The notes beneath the pieces were generated by a model that saw only the letters and a program-made list of their open reading frames with translations, did no database searches and was not told the DNA's origin. Positions 22,450-33,904 of a stretch of DNA of 64,000 nucleotides are shown piece after piece. Each line of letters opens with the position of its first letter. Position 1 is the stretch's first letter. The position numbers and the translations under genes are program-made. Origin of the DNA: Casuarina equisetifolia. Taxonomy: Eukaryota > Streptophyta > Magnoliopsida > Fagales > Casuarinaceae. The stretch covers positions 5,145,354-5,209,353 of the forward strand of contig CM052362.1 of the NCBI GenBank assembly GCA_028551475.1. Direction: 5' to 3'.

Positions 22450-23726
22450 ATGAAAGAGATAGTTTTAACCAGTCAAGAAGTCTTTAGTCTTTCTAAAGAA
22501 GTCTTTAGTCTTTTTAGACATACTTGAGAACATTCAAAATACTCCTCTATTTCTTGACGCGACACTTCGTTAGTAAACGTTCAAAGTTTATAATCACGTG
22601 TTATTGATCTTCTTGATACCACCGTAAGGGTTGACTTGTTGAATTTCATAAGATCGAAATGAAAAATAACAAATAAATAGGTTAGCAATATTACGCTTTT
22701 TTTTAATAAGCAAAAATGGTGAAGAATGTGATATCTCGAAATCTCTAGGCTGCTTTAGTTCTAACTTCTTTTTTTTTTTCTTGTCCAAGTGATTTTTATT
22801 TCTTTCATAGATGCAGTAGTGCGGAAACGTGGACCATTTTGTTGCTTAATTATAACCAGAAAAAGTGCAACCTGCATAACAGAGATTATTTTCTTTTCCT
22901 AGTAATTTGTTTCCCTCTTTTTATCTTTGTTTCTTCACTCCTTAAGTGTAAACAGTAGAAGTACTTCGTTCGGTCACACTGCAATGGACAAGTTTACTTC
23001 TTGAAGCCATAGGAATCTCATTTGTTTCCTTCGTCTGTAGTCATTTTACTTGTCCATCGCCATAGTTGTATTTTTCCGGGCACGTCACCGGTTGACAAGT
23101 ATTTGTGGAGCGTGTTCAAGACGATAGAAAAATGGGACCTCCATATTTCCAGGCGGAGTATTCAACAAGTTATCCTTCTTTTCACATTTGTTGGAAGATT
23201 AATATGATTGTGCATAAAATAATCAAAAGGCAAATGTAAAGAATATCAAACATATTACGTGAATTGAGATGAATCAATTTCTACAACTATAAGGTAGTAA
23301 TTTATTATCTATTTAGAACTTACAAGAAGATTTTTTCTTTGAATAATGAGTCTGAACCTCATAGCCAGCTGAGGAGAAATTTTAATTGATAAAATTATCA
23401 TTTCATTTTCATCCTTAATTTTGATTCCACTCTTTGACAACTTGTACCGATTATCGCAGGATATTTTTTCTAGCGTTATCCTCCTCTTTCCTTGGTTTCT
23501 TCCCCTCTCTCCAACCTTCTTCGTAGCTGAGGTGTCTCAACCAGTGTGAAGACACAAGACTTAAATCATCCATCCTTTCATGCCTACTTTTCAAATAATA
23601 AAGCATGCCAATCTCACGTTTTCTGCACCAAAACTTTCACGCATAGATATTGCTAGGAAAGAGGTCAAATATATATATCCAAGAATATCCACGGCTAAGA
23701 CTCCTATGTGTTTATATTTTAGTATG
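22450..23726 (-). repeat. Repeated WAK 5'-flank segment (pseudogene C copy)
   Basis: Non-coding. From TAATAAGCAAAAATGG (about 22700) to about 23640 it matches the flanks of A (13660-14600) and of the exon scrap at 31836. Near 23640-23727 it joins the 3' flank of gene B, marking a boundary between two array units. Confidence 0.7.
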
Positions 23727-24691
23727 GAATTCGATTCTTGCTGAACTAAAACTGAGCGACATATGTCCCTTGAGAAGGAAATTCTTGACAAGATATTCTG
23801 TAAAGCTAAGCAATTTACTAGTTTCTCACTTGACCAAAAAAATTCACTAGTTTTTTGGAAATATAAGAAATAGGAAACATAGTCAAAGGTCTTTTATTGA
23901 AGAAGCGTGTAGAGTTACGGTATCTACGACATGCGAGATTACCTCTTTTTTTAGTCTCCTTAATGGTTTGAAAGTAGAAATAAGGCAACTAGTTTCATTA
24001 TTCTATGATAATAAAGTTGGAATGCACATACCGTAATATATTACCTCATTATGAAAGAATAAATACATATTGAGATTAAGTATCATTTAATTCCTAAGAA
24101 AATGGTGTCGACCAGAGTTCTCTAGAGCGGCCTGAAAGATGAAATCGCTCGGAGAGTTACCAACTAAAATGAAAAGGGAGCTTGAATGCCAATGACAAAA
24201 ATTGCATTTATTTCAAAAACCTGGAGACGTTCATAAAATGCAATGAAGACTCTGCATATAAATTTATCATCAGAAAATTATTCTCTTATCTAGTCTCCCT
24301 AATTATAGCAAAAATTAGATAATTGATAATTTATTTCTACGGAAACTGTTCCAAAAGTTAATTATTAAAGCCAAAAACAGTCCGAGGGCAAACGCTGATA
24401 AAAGCTAAAAAAATTTGGCACTAGATAAGCACACAATTCCTCAACCAAGAAAATGATACATTTCCATACACCCACAGGCAGTACACATACACACTCCTTT
24501 CTAACATAAAACAGGACAACATAACGGACTTACTGTACAAAGACGACACAAGCACCACACACCATATGTTCCCAGCCAGTGAGGAAACCGATGGTCCTTT
24601 TGTAGCTTGTGAAAATATATATCTAACAGCAACTAATGGAAGAAAGGTAAAGTTGATCTCCCACTGCAAATGTATGCAGTGGAATGGCTAA

Positions 24692-27600
24692 TTACCTGCC
24701 GCCATCTAGTGTTACCAAGTCGTCTTTTCTTATGCTATCATACTCAGTAGCTGCACTAGTAGAATGGACATCAGTGCCAATATCAATGTCAAACGAGTAC
24801 GCAGGTTTGGGGAGCAAGTACTCAGTTTCTTCTGTAGAGATAACAGCCTTTCCCCATGGATGCTTTTTCAAAGCTCTCAAACCCTCTAGCTCCATTGTCA
24901 CTTCTCTCATGGAGGGCCTATCCTCCCCACTTCTACTCAAACAGCCTTTTATTATATTAGCAACTTCCTCTTGTTCCCTAATATTACCTTCATTTGTAAT
25001 GTGAGTGTCCAAAATTTCACATAACCGATTCTCTTTCATAGCACAAACAAAGTACACAGCAAGTTTTCTTTCACTTCCTGTACTATCTCTAAAAAATGCT
25101 TTTTTGCCTGTCAATAGTTCTGCTAGAACAACACCAAAACTATAAACATCACTTTTTTCAGTTAATTGGCCAGTTTGAAAAGACTCTGGGTCCAAATACC
25201 CATGAGTTCCTTGCACCAAAGTAGTTGCTTGTTTTTCATTAACAGAAATCAACCTTGAAGCTCCAAAGTCAGCTACTTTTGCTGTAAGATTATCATCTAG
25301 AAGTATATTCGTAGATTTTATATCTCTGTGAATAATTGGCATAGAAGCTTCATAATGTAAGTAAGCAAAAACTCCTGCAATTTCTATCGCTATTTGCAAA
25401 CGTATTTCCCATGAAAGCAAGGCCAAGAGATTGTCATCATGAAGGTGATGAAAAAGGGTTCCATTTGTGATGAATTCATAAACCAGTAAGGGAACCTCAG
25501 TTTCAAGACAACAACCTAACAACTTAACCACATTCCGATGATTAATTTGGGTAAGCAAAAATACCTCATTTATAAATTGCTTAACTTGGCTCTGATCAAA
25601 AACTTTAGACTTCTTAATGGCTACCACTTTATCACCAGGTAATATTCCTTTATACACTATTCCATTGCCTCCTTGGCCAAGAATCATACTTTCATCATAG
25701 TTGTTTGTGGCTTTTTTGAGCTCTTCTATGCTAAAAATTTTTGTTGCCTCTATGGAACCTCCATAATTTGATAGATGTTGTTGTAACAATAAGCCACCAT
25801 TTTGTTGGAATAGTTTCTGCTTGAGCTTGATGAGCTGTCTCCTTTTTACTCCCCAATGTATCCAAAAACCTCCAACAAGAACAACTAAAAAGCCTATGGC
25901 AATACCTACAAATGTTCAAACATGCATTAGAGTATCAGTTATGTTGGACATAAAATGACTTAGTAAGATATGAGTTGCAATATAGCTAGTTAATACCATA
26001 GAATTGCATATCTAGGGATTTTGAAAATGGTTTATATTAAAGTTTAAAATATGGAAAGACCTAAATCATTACCCAATTTCTAATTCTTTTAAAAAAGGGA
26101 TAAATTTCAAAAAATTTCATAATAATCTTGAATTTAAATAATCCAATTAACTCCTTGTTTAAGGATCATGCAATCATCATAGTTTTTAGTGGCCCTTTTA
26201 AGCTCTTCTATGGTGAATATTTTTATTGACTCTTCAAATCTTGTATAGTTTGAATGTAGCTCTTGTAATATTAAACCAACATTTTTGTGGAATAATTTTC
26301 TTTGAAGCTTGCTAAGTTGTCTTCTTTCTATTCCTTCATATATCAAAAAACTTTCTATGAGCAATACCAAGAGACCTATGGAAAGGTCTACAAATGTTCA
26401 AACAAACACTTGGATCAAAATAAACACCATTACTTTGTTAGTTGAGATATTTGAAAATTTCTATTGCATGGATATTATGAAAGGTTGACTCACTTAAGAT
26501 TGGACTTGCAACACAAGTGAGTTGTGCATAAAAATAAATATACAATTTGTGATTTTCAAATATGGTTTATGTTAAAGTTGAAAATAAGCAAACAATGTAA
26601 ACAATTATTACTCCTATAGGAAATTGACGTGTTTTGACACTCTTTCAAAAAGTCTTAAGTTTAAATCACCTTTCAATTAGTTCAATCAATCCTATTATCC
26701 CTAAAGGTGGTGGACACCATTTAAATGTTAATTATATTCTATACAATCTAAAATAGTGAAAAAAATGTTAGCAAAAGCATAAAATTGGGAGATAAGGCAT
26801 TTCCGAATGTAGGACCACCATGCGATTAAGTTGGAGAAAAGATACATATTAGAATAAATGAAAAAAAAAAAAGAAATAGAGTAGCAGATTTGAGCAATCA
26901 AAGAGTTGATCATCTATTGCTTCAACGATGTGATGCATCATACAAAGTTCAATTAAGTTTGAGTTGAAGATCAATTGATGGGCAAAGTTTCAAGAAGACC
27001 AATTCTTAGGGCAATTGACCATTATTTTAAATAATGTGTTGTATAACAGTTGGCTATGCTTTTTATTAATATGAATTTTGCGCATTTCGTTTGAGATAGT
27101 TTTGTCATATGGTATTAATAGATTCATATTTTAATAATGTATTTTATTTGTACTTAATTAAATCCATATTCAACATGTTTAATTCTTACTTTAATATTTA
27201 ATAATACAATTTACCTTTCCACCAAAAAAATAAAAGCATGTTTAATGCTTGATCCACATTTTATACTCTGTCAATTGGTATTAAAGTTTTACTTGATGAA
27301 AATTTAGTAATTGTCACTTGGATTAATTAACTAAAGATTCTAGACTATTCAAATTTTGGATAGCTTTAGTGATGGTTATACTATCTCTTCTCATGATAAT
27401 TCAATACTTTTCTAATCTTAAATATTTTTATCTCTTCTTTATTATATTTTTAATGAATTTTTAATAATCTTTTGTGCATGCAATTAATACCTCAAATGAT
27501 AATTAACAAAAGATTAATTAAGTCCTAGGACACTTAAAAGGGCAAAGGAATGGGGAAACTATTTTGGAGATGGGGAAATCAGATCCCATTATGCATTTTC

Positions 27601-29188
27601 TAAACTTATCAAACTAAAATAATAATAACGAAAAAGTTGTTTAAAAATTTTTATAACATAATCTTATATACTTACATAGTGCAATGATGATACTCTTAGA
27701 ATTGTTGCCTTTACGCGTGCAAAATGTCGCATTTTTGCTTCCATCATCTTCGTATCCCTTTAGACAAACACATTGGTAACTCCCCATGAGGTTGATGCAT
27801 TGTTGTCCGTTTCCACAAGGTTTTGAAATTTTGCACTCATCAACATCTGAACATAGTGCAACCCATCAAAGCTAAAAAGGTAGCAATACAAGATTGTATG
27901 CTTGTTTAGTTGACAACTAAAATCTACTATATTTGTCAATAAATAGTCAAGCTTATTAAGCTCAGAGTTGTTTCACGTTGATTAAATTCTACTTATTAAT
28001 CTTTAAATTGAATAGTATACTTCTTATTTAATAATTAGTTTTAAAATAAAAATAAATTTTTAAACATAATATCAAATTTTATGTTAATGAAATAACACTT
28101 CTCATACATAAGATTTGAAATTTATACTGGTTTGAAATATGATGTTACCTTTGGAATGGGAACCTATGATTCATTTTAACCATAAGAACAAGTTAAGAAT
28201 TGTACAAACTATGAAACATTACTTAAATTCTATTTGAAAATTCCTTAAAATAAGAGTCAATCCCTTTGTTTTAAACCAACTTTAATTAAGAAGTGGACTT
28301 CCCTATAAAATGAAGAATGAATTAGGAAACAAAATGGACATCGTCACCTTTGCAACCACCGGGGATGTATGGGTTCCCAACATAGCCTGAGGAACAACGA
28401 CAGCGATACCCAGGACCATTGGTGGAGTTGTAACAGCCGCTATTCTTTTCCTTACACGCATAGCCTGTTTGATTTTTTTGAGCCTCAGGACACGTCTGAT
28501 TTCCAACTGCCCAATCAAGTATCAAAGGAACTTGCTTCCTGCCCTGTAAATTCTCAAGATCTAGAGAGGAAAAATTATATGCATCTTCTTCCACAACAAA
28601 ACCAAAACTACATGAATTAAAATTCTTTACTGTAGAGGAGTCGTACAAGGGCCCAACAGAGACTTTAAAATAAGTGACATCTTCTGGTATAAGAGACTGG
28701 CAACAGCCCATGCCATTGCAAGTACTATTCACCACGCTGGTAATATTGTCGCAGCGCGATACGCACCCAGTTGTGTAATTCTTGTCTGCAGCCGTGCCTT
28801 TAATGTAACCAACAGTGTTGCAACCGACTGCAGTGAACTTATTCTTCTCATTTGAGACGCGAAACCTTCCTGAGTTGAGCCACACGTAGTAATTCTCGTT
28901 ATCACAAAGATGGGATACAAGGTTTGACCCTCGCAATTCCCCCTCCAAGGATATGTTGAAGATCTCTACACCGGGGAATAAAAAAGGTTTTGGGGGGTCG
29001 AAGGAGTGGTCACAAGTGATAAGAAAAGATGGATCAAGGCAACAGTCTTCGCTTATACCAAATGGGTAAGGGATGACAATTGATCCACATGTTTTGTTGC
29101 AGTTTGAGTTGGTTTCCAGCGCCCCTACCGCTGTTGAGATCAGAACCCCAAATAGCAGCTGCTTGAAGGGCATTCCACAAAAAGCCAT
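24692..29188 (-). CDS. WAK-like receptor kinase gene B (intact, 741 residues)
   Basis: Exons read complement(join(24692..25905, 27676..27846, 28348..29188)); all introns are GT-AG and the total is an exact multiple of three. Residues 1-23 form the signal peptide; about 30-130 the cysteine-rich GUB_WAK pectin-binding domain starting [15 protein letters not shown]; about 235-280 an EGF-like module; 281-325 a calcium-binding EGF starting DVDEC; about 331-352 the transmembrane helix followed by a basic stop-transfer (KRR). The kinase spans about 405-690 with glycine loop at 414-419, catalytic lysine 435, HRD aspartate 532 and DFG aspartate 550, so all key residues are present (RD type). The tail ends [10 protein letters not shown]. 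Expected role: plasma-membrane cell-wall receptor in growth or defence signalling. Length is normal for the family. It shares more than 90 percent of its kinase residues with gene A, its segmental duplicate, and is the only fully intact member of the array here. Confidence 0.92.
26134..26370 (-). pseudogene. Relic kinase-exon start inside intron 2 of gene B
   Basis: A 78-codon minus-strand frame aligning with the first part of the kinase exon: [11 protein letters not shown], then [16 protein letters not shown], stopping at a damaged glycine loop (KQGVN for GQGGN). It carries no catalytic segment. It is better kept than the homologous relic in gene A (9335-9570). It could be mis-spliced into transcripts as a poison exon, but no splice evidence is visible. 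Confidence 0.8.
27184..27236 (+). mobile_element. 53-bp insertion with 10-bp target duplication in intron 2 of gene B
   Basis: Compared with intron 2 of gene A, gene B carries 53 extra bases ending ACCAAAAAAATAAAAG, flanked by CATGTTTAAT at 27174-27183 and 27237-27246. Gene A has a single copy of the flank (near 10476). The A-rich 3' end and 10-bp duplication suggest a very short, 5'-truncated retroposed fragment. Confidence 0.6.
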
Positions 29189-29269
29189 CGCTTGCCTTTT
29201 CTGTGCGCCTTCTCTTTTGTAAAGTTATGTTTTTGGGGGGCATGCACGGGCGACCTTGAATGGCCTTCC

Positions 29270-29280
29270 TCTTTATAGAA
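29270..29280 (-). promoter_or_regulatory. TATA box of gene B
   Basis: The reverse complement reads TTCTATAAAGAGG about 85 bp before the start codon (29188), giving a short 5' untranslated leader of roughly 55 bases. The equivalent box is kept in pseudogene C and altered in gene A. Confidence 0.65.
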
Positions 29281-30129
29281 GACAAGTGTCTCTGTAACAA
29301 GACTCGGTCCTGGATTCCTCTTTTTTACATAATAAAAAAAAAGTCGGTGTAGAGAACTGAAATAACTAAATAAATAAATAAGCATGACAGGGATAAGGTG
29401 AGCCAGTCAAGAAATATTTAGTCTTTTGAGATGCTACTCTAGAATATTCGTCAAAATACACCTCTATTTCTTGATGTGACACTTTATTGGTAAACATTCA
29501 AAGTTTACGCTCACACGTGAGTGATATTCCTGAAAACACCAGAAGGGTAGGCCTGTTGAATTTTCATAACATCAAAGTAAGAAGAAACAAGTAAATATGT
29601 TAGCAATATCATTATTGGCTATATGATATCAAACAGAATAGAACGGGCCAAAGCGTACTAACGGGGAGCAAACGATCATAGACGGAAGTAGACAGAAGGA
29701 AGGGGAGTGGGTGCACTGCAAGACCAGAGAACGCAACTTGTGAAGTGACCTTAACTCAAAACACGGATTCGATAGGCCTGTTGAATTTTTAGTTCTATCT
29801 TAAATTTAGTGCTGTCGAAACCTGGTTCATTTGTCGCTTTAAGTAGTTATAAACATTCAAAGTTTATATTCATACGTTATAGACTTTCTTCAGAACACCC
29901 GGAGGGCACGGCTTGTTGATTTTTCGTAAGATCAAAGTAAGAAGAAACATGCAAATATGTTAGCAATATCACTATTCTCCGGTTGGTGTTTCTCTTCCGA
30001 GTAATTTTTATTTCTTTCCTAGATTTATTGCTGCCGAAACCTGGTCCATTTGTTGCTTTAGGTGGTTATAATCAGAAAAGGTGCAACTTTGCATAACAGC
30101 TAATTTTCTTTCCCTAGCAATTTGTTTCC

Positions 30130-30180
30130 CTTTTTTTTATCCGTATTTCTTCACTCCTTCTAAATACGGATAAAAAAAAG
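30130..30180. repeat. Perfect 19-bp inverted repeat (hairpin)
   Basis: CTTTTTTTTATCCGTATTT (30130-30148) is repeated exactly in inverse orientation at 30162-30180, with a 13-base loop. In the paralogous flanks (13917-13960, 22913-22955, 34307-34350) the left arm is present in similar form, but the right arm is replaced by an unrelated AAGTGT stretch, so the right arm is an added copy. Confidence 0.85.
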
Positions 30181-30635
30181 TATGAAAAGATCCATGAAGG
30201 TGGAAACAGAAGAAGTACTTCGGCGTCTTGCTAATCGGACACATTGCAATAGAGAAGAGTACTTCTAGAAGCCATAGGAATCCCATTTGTTTCCTTGGTC
30301 TGTTGTCATTTTCTTTGTCCACCACCGTAGTTGCATTTTTCGCGTGGTTCTTGTGGTTGACAAGTCTCTGTGGACCGCATTCGAGATGACAGAAAAATGG
30401 AACCTCCATATTTCTGCATTGATTATTCAATTAGACGAAAGGAATTTTTTTCTTTTCTTTTTCATATGTTTTGGAAGATTAATGTGGTTGCGCAGGAAAT
30501 AATCTTACGGCAAATATAAAGAATATCAAACATATTACGTGTCTTGAGATGTATCGATTCCTATATAATAGTAATTTACTCTTACTCACACCACAAACAA
30601 GAAGAATTTCTTGTTCGACAATTTTCTTTCCTTGG

Positions 30636-31086
30636 TGTTAAGTCCCATGTAGGAAAAAATAGAAACATAAAAAATAACTACAAATATATTGATTCTTCCA
30701 CTTAATGGCTTAAACTTTTAAGTTAAATATAAATCATTCTCTATAAATCTATTTTTAGTACCCATATGGATATAGGTCACACAAAAGGTGATTACCCAAG
30801 AGATGATTTGGGTTTGACCATTGTGACAATGTAGTGTGCTAAAATAAATGGTATGGAATTGTCCTACATATCATTTATTCAGAATCTAAGTTCAACTTTT
30901 TACTCCTTTGCATGTAGATAAAGACTTCTATGAAAAGTGTTGCCCCACACTTGAGGTGAGAGGCATGTTAAATATCACATAGAAAAATATATAAAAAAAA
31001 ATATATATAGAAACTAAAGGGTAGCTTACAAAAAGATGACTTAGAATTTTTAAGTTAAATATGAACCATTTTATAAAAACCTAACA
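30636..31086 (+). mobile_element. Degenerate TRIM-like element
   Basis: Two diverged direct repeats, 30636-30760 and 30966-31086. They begin TGTTAAGTCCCATGTAGGAA and TGTTAAATATCACATAGAAA and share a middle block around TTTTAAGTTAAATAT. The right one ends in CA and is preceded by a purine-rich TTGAGGTGAGAGGCA, as a polypurine tract would be. About 205 bp without coding capacity lies between them. The primer site is unclear and no target duplication is left, so this is probably an old TRIM or a deleted small LTR element. Confidence 0.5.
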
Positions 31087-31835
31087 CTGAGTGATTATGA
31101 TGAATCAATGAATGATGCAATCCAAATATGGGGTTTCGTTAAGTCTCAAACTCATGAGAGTGAATTTACATAGAATGCCGAAGACTGGAAACAAATAGGT
31201 AACCGAGCAAGAGTTGCAGAGAGCAGAAAAACGGGGCAGAGGAGAGAGAAAAGCCTCTGTATTTCTCAATGGTGTTGTTACATAAAACAAATCGAGAGAT
31301 AACCATACAGCAAGATAGTGTACTTATACCCAAAAATTACAACTGCTGCCTACCGTAATCCATGGCTTACTGGTTACTAATTAAATAATTCCAATTATAC
31401 AGATTTTGGGTTTTTCAATTATAATAGGTTTTGAGTTCTTGTTGTTTCAGTAGCTGAGGTGTGAGGCTTGTCCTTCCCTTGTTGAGAATTTCTAAGTATC
31501 AGAGTGAAAGTTTACATTGGAAGAGAGTGCTTTAGCCTTGATATTGACAGTCACCTTGAAATTTGGAGTGCAAAGTCCAACTTTGTCTCGGAAGGCGGAA
31601 GGCTGTGAAGGAAGCTTGGCAAGGGGCTTGGTAAACGCATGCAAGTTGTGTTGATAATGCGACTGTGGAAAAAATTAAAGTGAGATCTTGAGGCGACAAT
31701 GACTCAGTAATGAGATCTTGTCGGTTTTTTGTGAAAAAGGACCCGGGTGCACCTTCCATTGAAATGTCTCCACGTTGTACATCATATGCTGGATCAATAG
31801 GTGGAGAATGAGTTGTGGTTGTGGGGCATAATTGG
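31087..31835. other. Unassigned sequence, possibly LTR debris
   Basis: No gene recognised. Read on the minus strand, about 31440-31090 has a promoter/leader-like composition (GGTATAAGTACAC followed by a pyrimidine-rich leader), reminiscent of an LTR of copia type. No partner repeat or ends could be found. The minus-strand open frame at 31532-31759 has no recognisable domain. Confidence 0.35.
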
Positions 31836-31914
31836 CATGTCTTATTTTCGACTACCCAATCAAAACCGTTGGAACTTTCGTTTTGTTCCGAAAATTCGAA
31901 AGGTCTAGAGAGAT
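31836..31914 (-). pseudogene. Scrap of WAK-like exon 1
   Basis: About 79 bp matching exon 1 of pseudogene C at 21592-21668 (the stretch encoding the DWAVEDK region and the residues before it). It then jumps directly into sequence matching the 5' flank (22450 onward in C). The rest of exon 1 was deleted between short AGAGA matches. Its upstream flank continues at 31915-31979 and, after the copia relic, at 33905-35390. Confidence 0.75.
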
Positions 31915-31979
31915 ACGGTCAACAAGTCAAGAATATCTAGTCTTTTTAGATGTACTTCAGAACATCCAAAATACCCTTA

Positions 31980-33904
31980 TGTTAAAATAAACATCTTAGT
32001 CACTAACAAGGTTAGGACTGCTCTCTACAGTGCCTCACTCAAGCTTTGCATTCTGTTAATCAACATGGTAACATGCAGACAGCACAAGTCTATCATGCAA
32101 GCTTTGGACACACTAGGTGTGGAGACCACTGGCTTACAATAGAGTTCTACCAAGTGTAATTGGCATTGTTGCACCAACAATTGTGCTGACCGCATTAGAT
32201 GGACAAGCCACTAGAGCATGGCTTGCACAAGACTCAACACGAGGAGCACATACATACTTTACACCTCAAACTAAGAGGCTAGTTAAGCACAAGCTAACAC
32301 GTGTTGTAAATGTTCTCCCACAGCATACACTACCTTGTATGAAAAAACCACAATTTGGAAACTATGAAACATAGTAAGACACCTTTTATGAAACAACTAT
32401 AGTTTGGAAACTATCCACCAATCAACAAATTGTGTTATAGTGGAAGTACAAGCGTATGGAAAGGGTGAGGCAAGGAAGAAAGCAAAAGGTAGCTTGGACC
32501 ATGTAACAAGTTACTTGAGTGAAGTTCTATTGTAAACAATAGGAAAGCTAAGAAGAAAGTGAGGATGAGTAAAGACCGGACAATTGACTTTACCATTATG
32601 TAAAGTCTTAATGTAAACTTCCTAGTAATTACTTAGAAGTGATAAATGGAGCTCCAATGCCTATATAATGGCATGGATATGTAACATTGAAAAGCAACCA
32701 AAAACACCTCTTGCAAGCCTCATGTAATCTCAATTCAATCCAATCAATCACAACACCAAAGCCATGTTTGGCTTTATGTAGTTGCAGCAGCACATCATGG
32801 AATCCATTATACTCACTTTGGTGCCTTTGGCTCATATTTTTTTCTTTACTTTATATTTTATTTTATTATATCTATATATCTTACTAATATCCAGTTTGTT
32901 GCTTTACATTACTACACTTTCACATGTTTGCCCATTCAGTCAAACTAAATCATAGAACCTACCAAACTTTGATTTTCTTCTACACTAGTGCCATGGTGGT
33001 TTGACATCTCATGAGTATCTTGGAGCAACCAACGTCACCTACCAACTAGTGTTACAGCAAGTTGCTTATTGGCTGCACAACGGGCTGCCACCTCATGTTC
33101 TACACAAACCATATCAGGTTGTGGTTCTTATCTCATAACAAAAACATTGGATTTCAATGGCACAAGGCACCCTAGTCCCTGAGTTCGTTCCCTCCATAAA
33201 ATAGCTAGCTAATGTCCTAATAAAGCCTTTATCTAGAAAAGTTTTTTGAGAAATTAACAATTAAACTTTGTGTCACCACATTGAGTTTGCAAAGGAATGA
33301 AAATGAAGCCTCAATGTCACTAGCCATGGGTTTAATCACTACTACATCACCACACTGTGAACAAAGTTCCTATTTTAAGCAAACTTATCATTGGAAGAAA
33401 GCAAAAGGTAGCTTGGACCATGTAATAAGTTACTCGAGTGAAGTCCTACTGTAAAGGATGGGAAAGCTAAGAAGAAAGTAAAAAGGAGTGAAGATTGAAC
33501 AATTGACTTTACCTTTATGTAAAGTCTTGATGTAAACTTCCTAGTAGTTACTTGGAAGTAATAAATGGAGCTCCAATGCCTATATAATAGCATAGATATG
33601 TAACATTGAAAAACAACCAAAAACCTCTTGCAAGCCTCATGTAATCCTAATTCAATCCAATCAATCATAATAGCAAAGTCATGTTCGGCTTTGTGTAGTT
33701 ATAGCAGGGCATCATGGAATCCATTATACTTACTTTGGTGCCTTTGGCTCATATTTTGTTCTTTGCTTTGTATTTGCTTTTCTTATACCTACATACCTTA
33801 CCAATATCTAATTTCTTGCTTTACATTACTACACTTTCATGTTTCTGCTTATTCAGTCAAATTAAACCATAGAACCCACCGAACTCTAATTTTCTTCTTC
33901 TTAC
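31980..33904 (+). mobile_element. Old Ty1/copia relic with two diverged LTR segments
   Basis: About 1.9 kb separating two halves of a WAK 5' flank. Direct repeats 32474-32985 and 33393-33904 (about 512 bp, roughly 90 percent alike by eye) look like LTR parts. The short interior near 33208-33270 on the plus strand retains a KPLSRKVF motif, the usual end of a copia RNase H/polyprotein. Nearly all of gag-pol is deleted. Exact ends and a target duplication could not be fixed; the 450 bp before 32474 may be the missing part of the left LTR. Confidence 0.6.

Larger units (their letters stand above)
29189..30635 (-). repeat. Gene B 5' flank, paralogous to that of gene A
   Basis: No gene. The first 560 bp parallel 12418-12991 and cross the empty site ACCTT of the gene A solo LTR. 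Further out, from about 29990, it resembles the general repeated 5'-flank segment. A 19-bp hairpin at 30130-30180 is listed separately. Confidence 0.75.
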
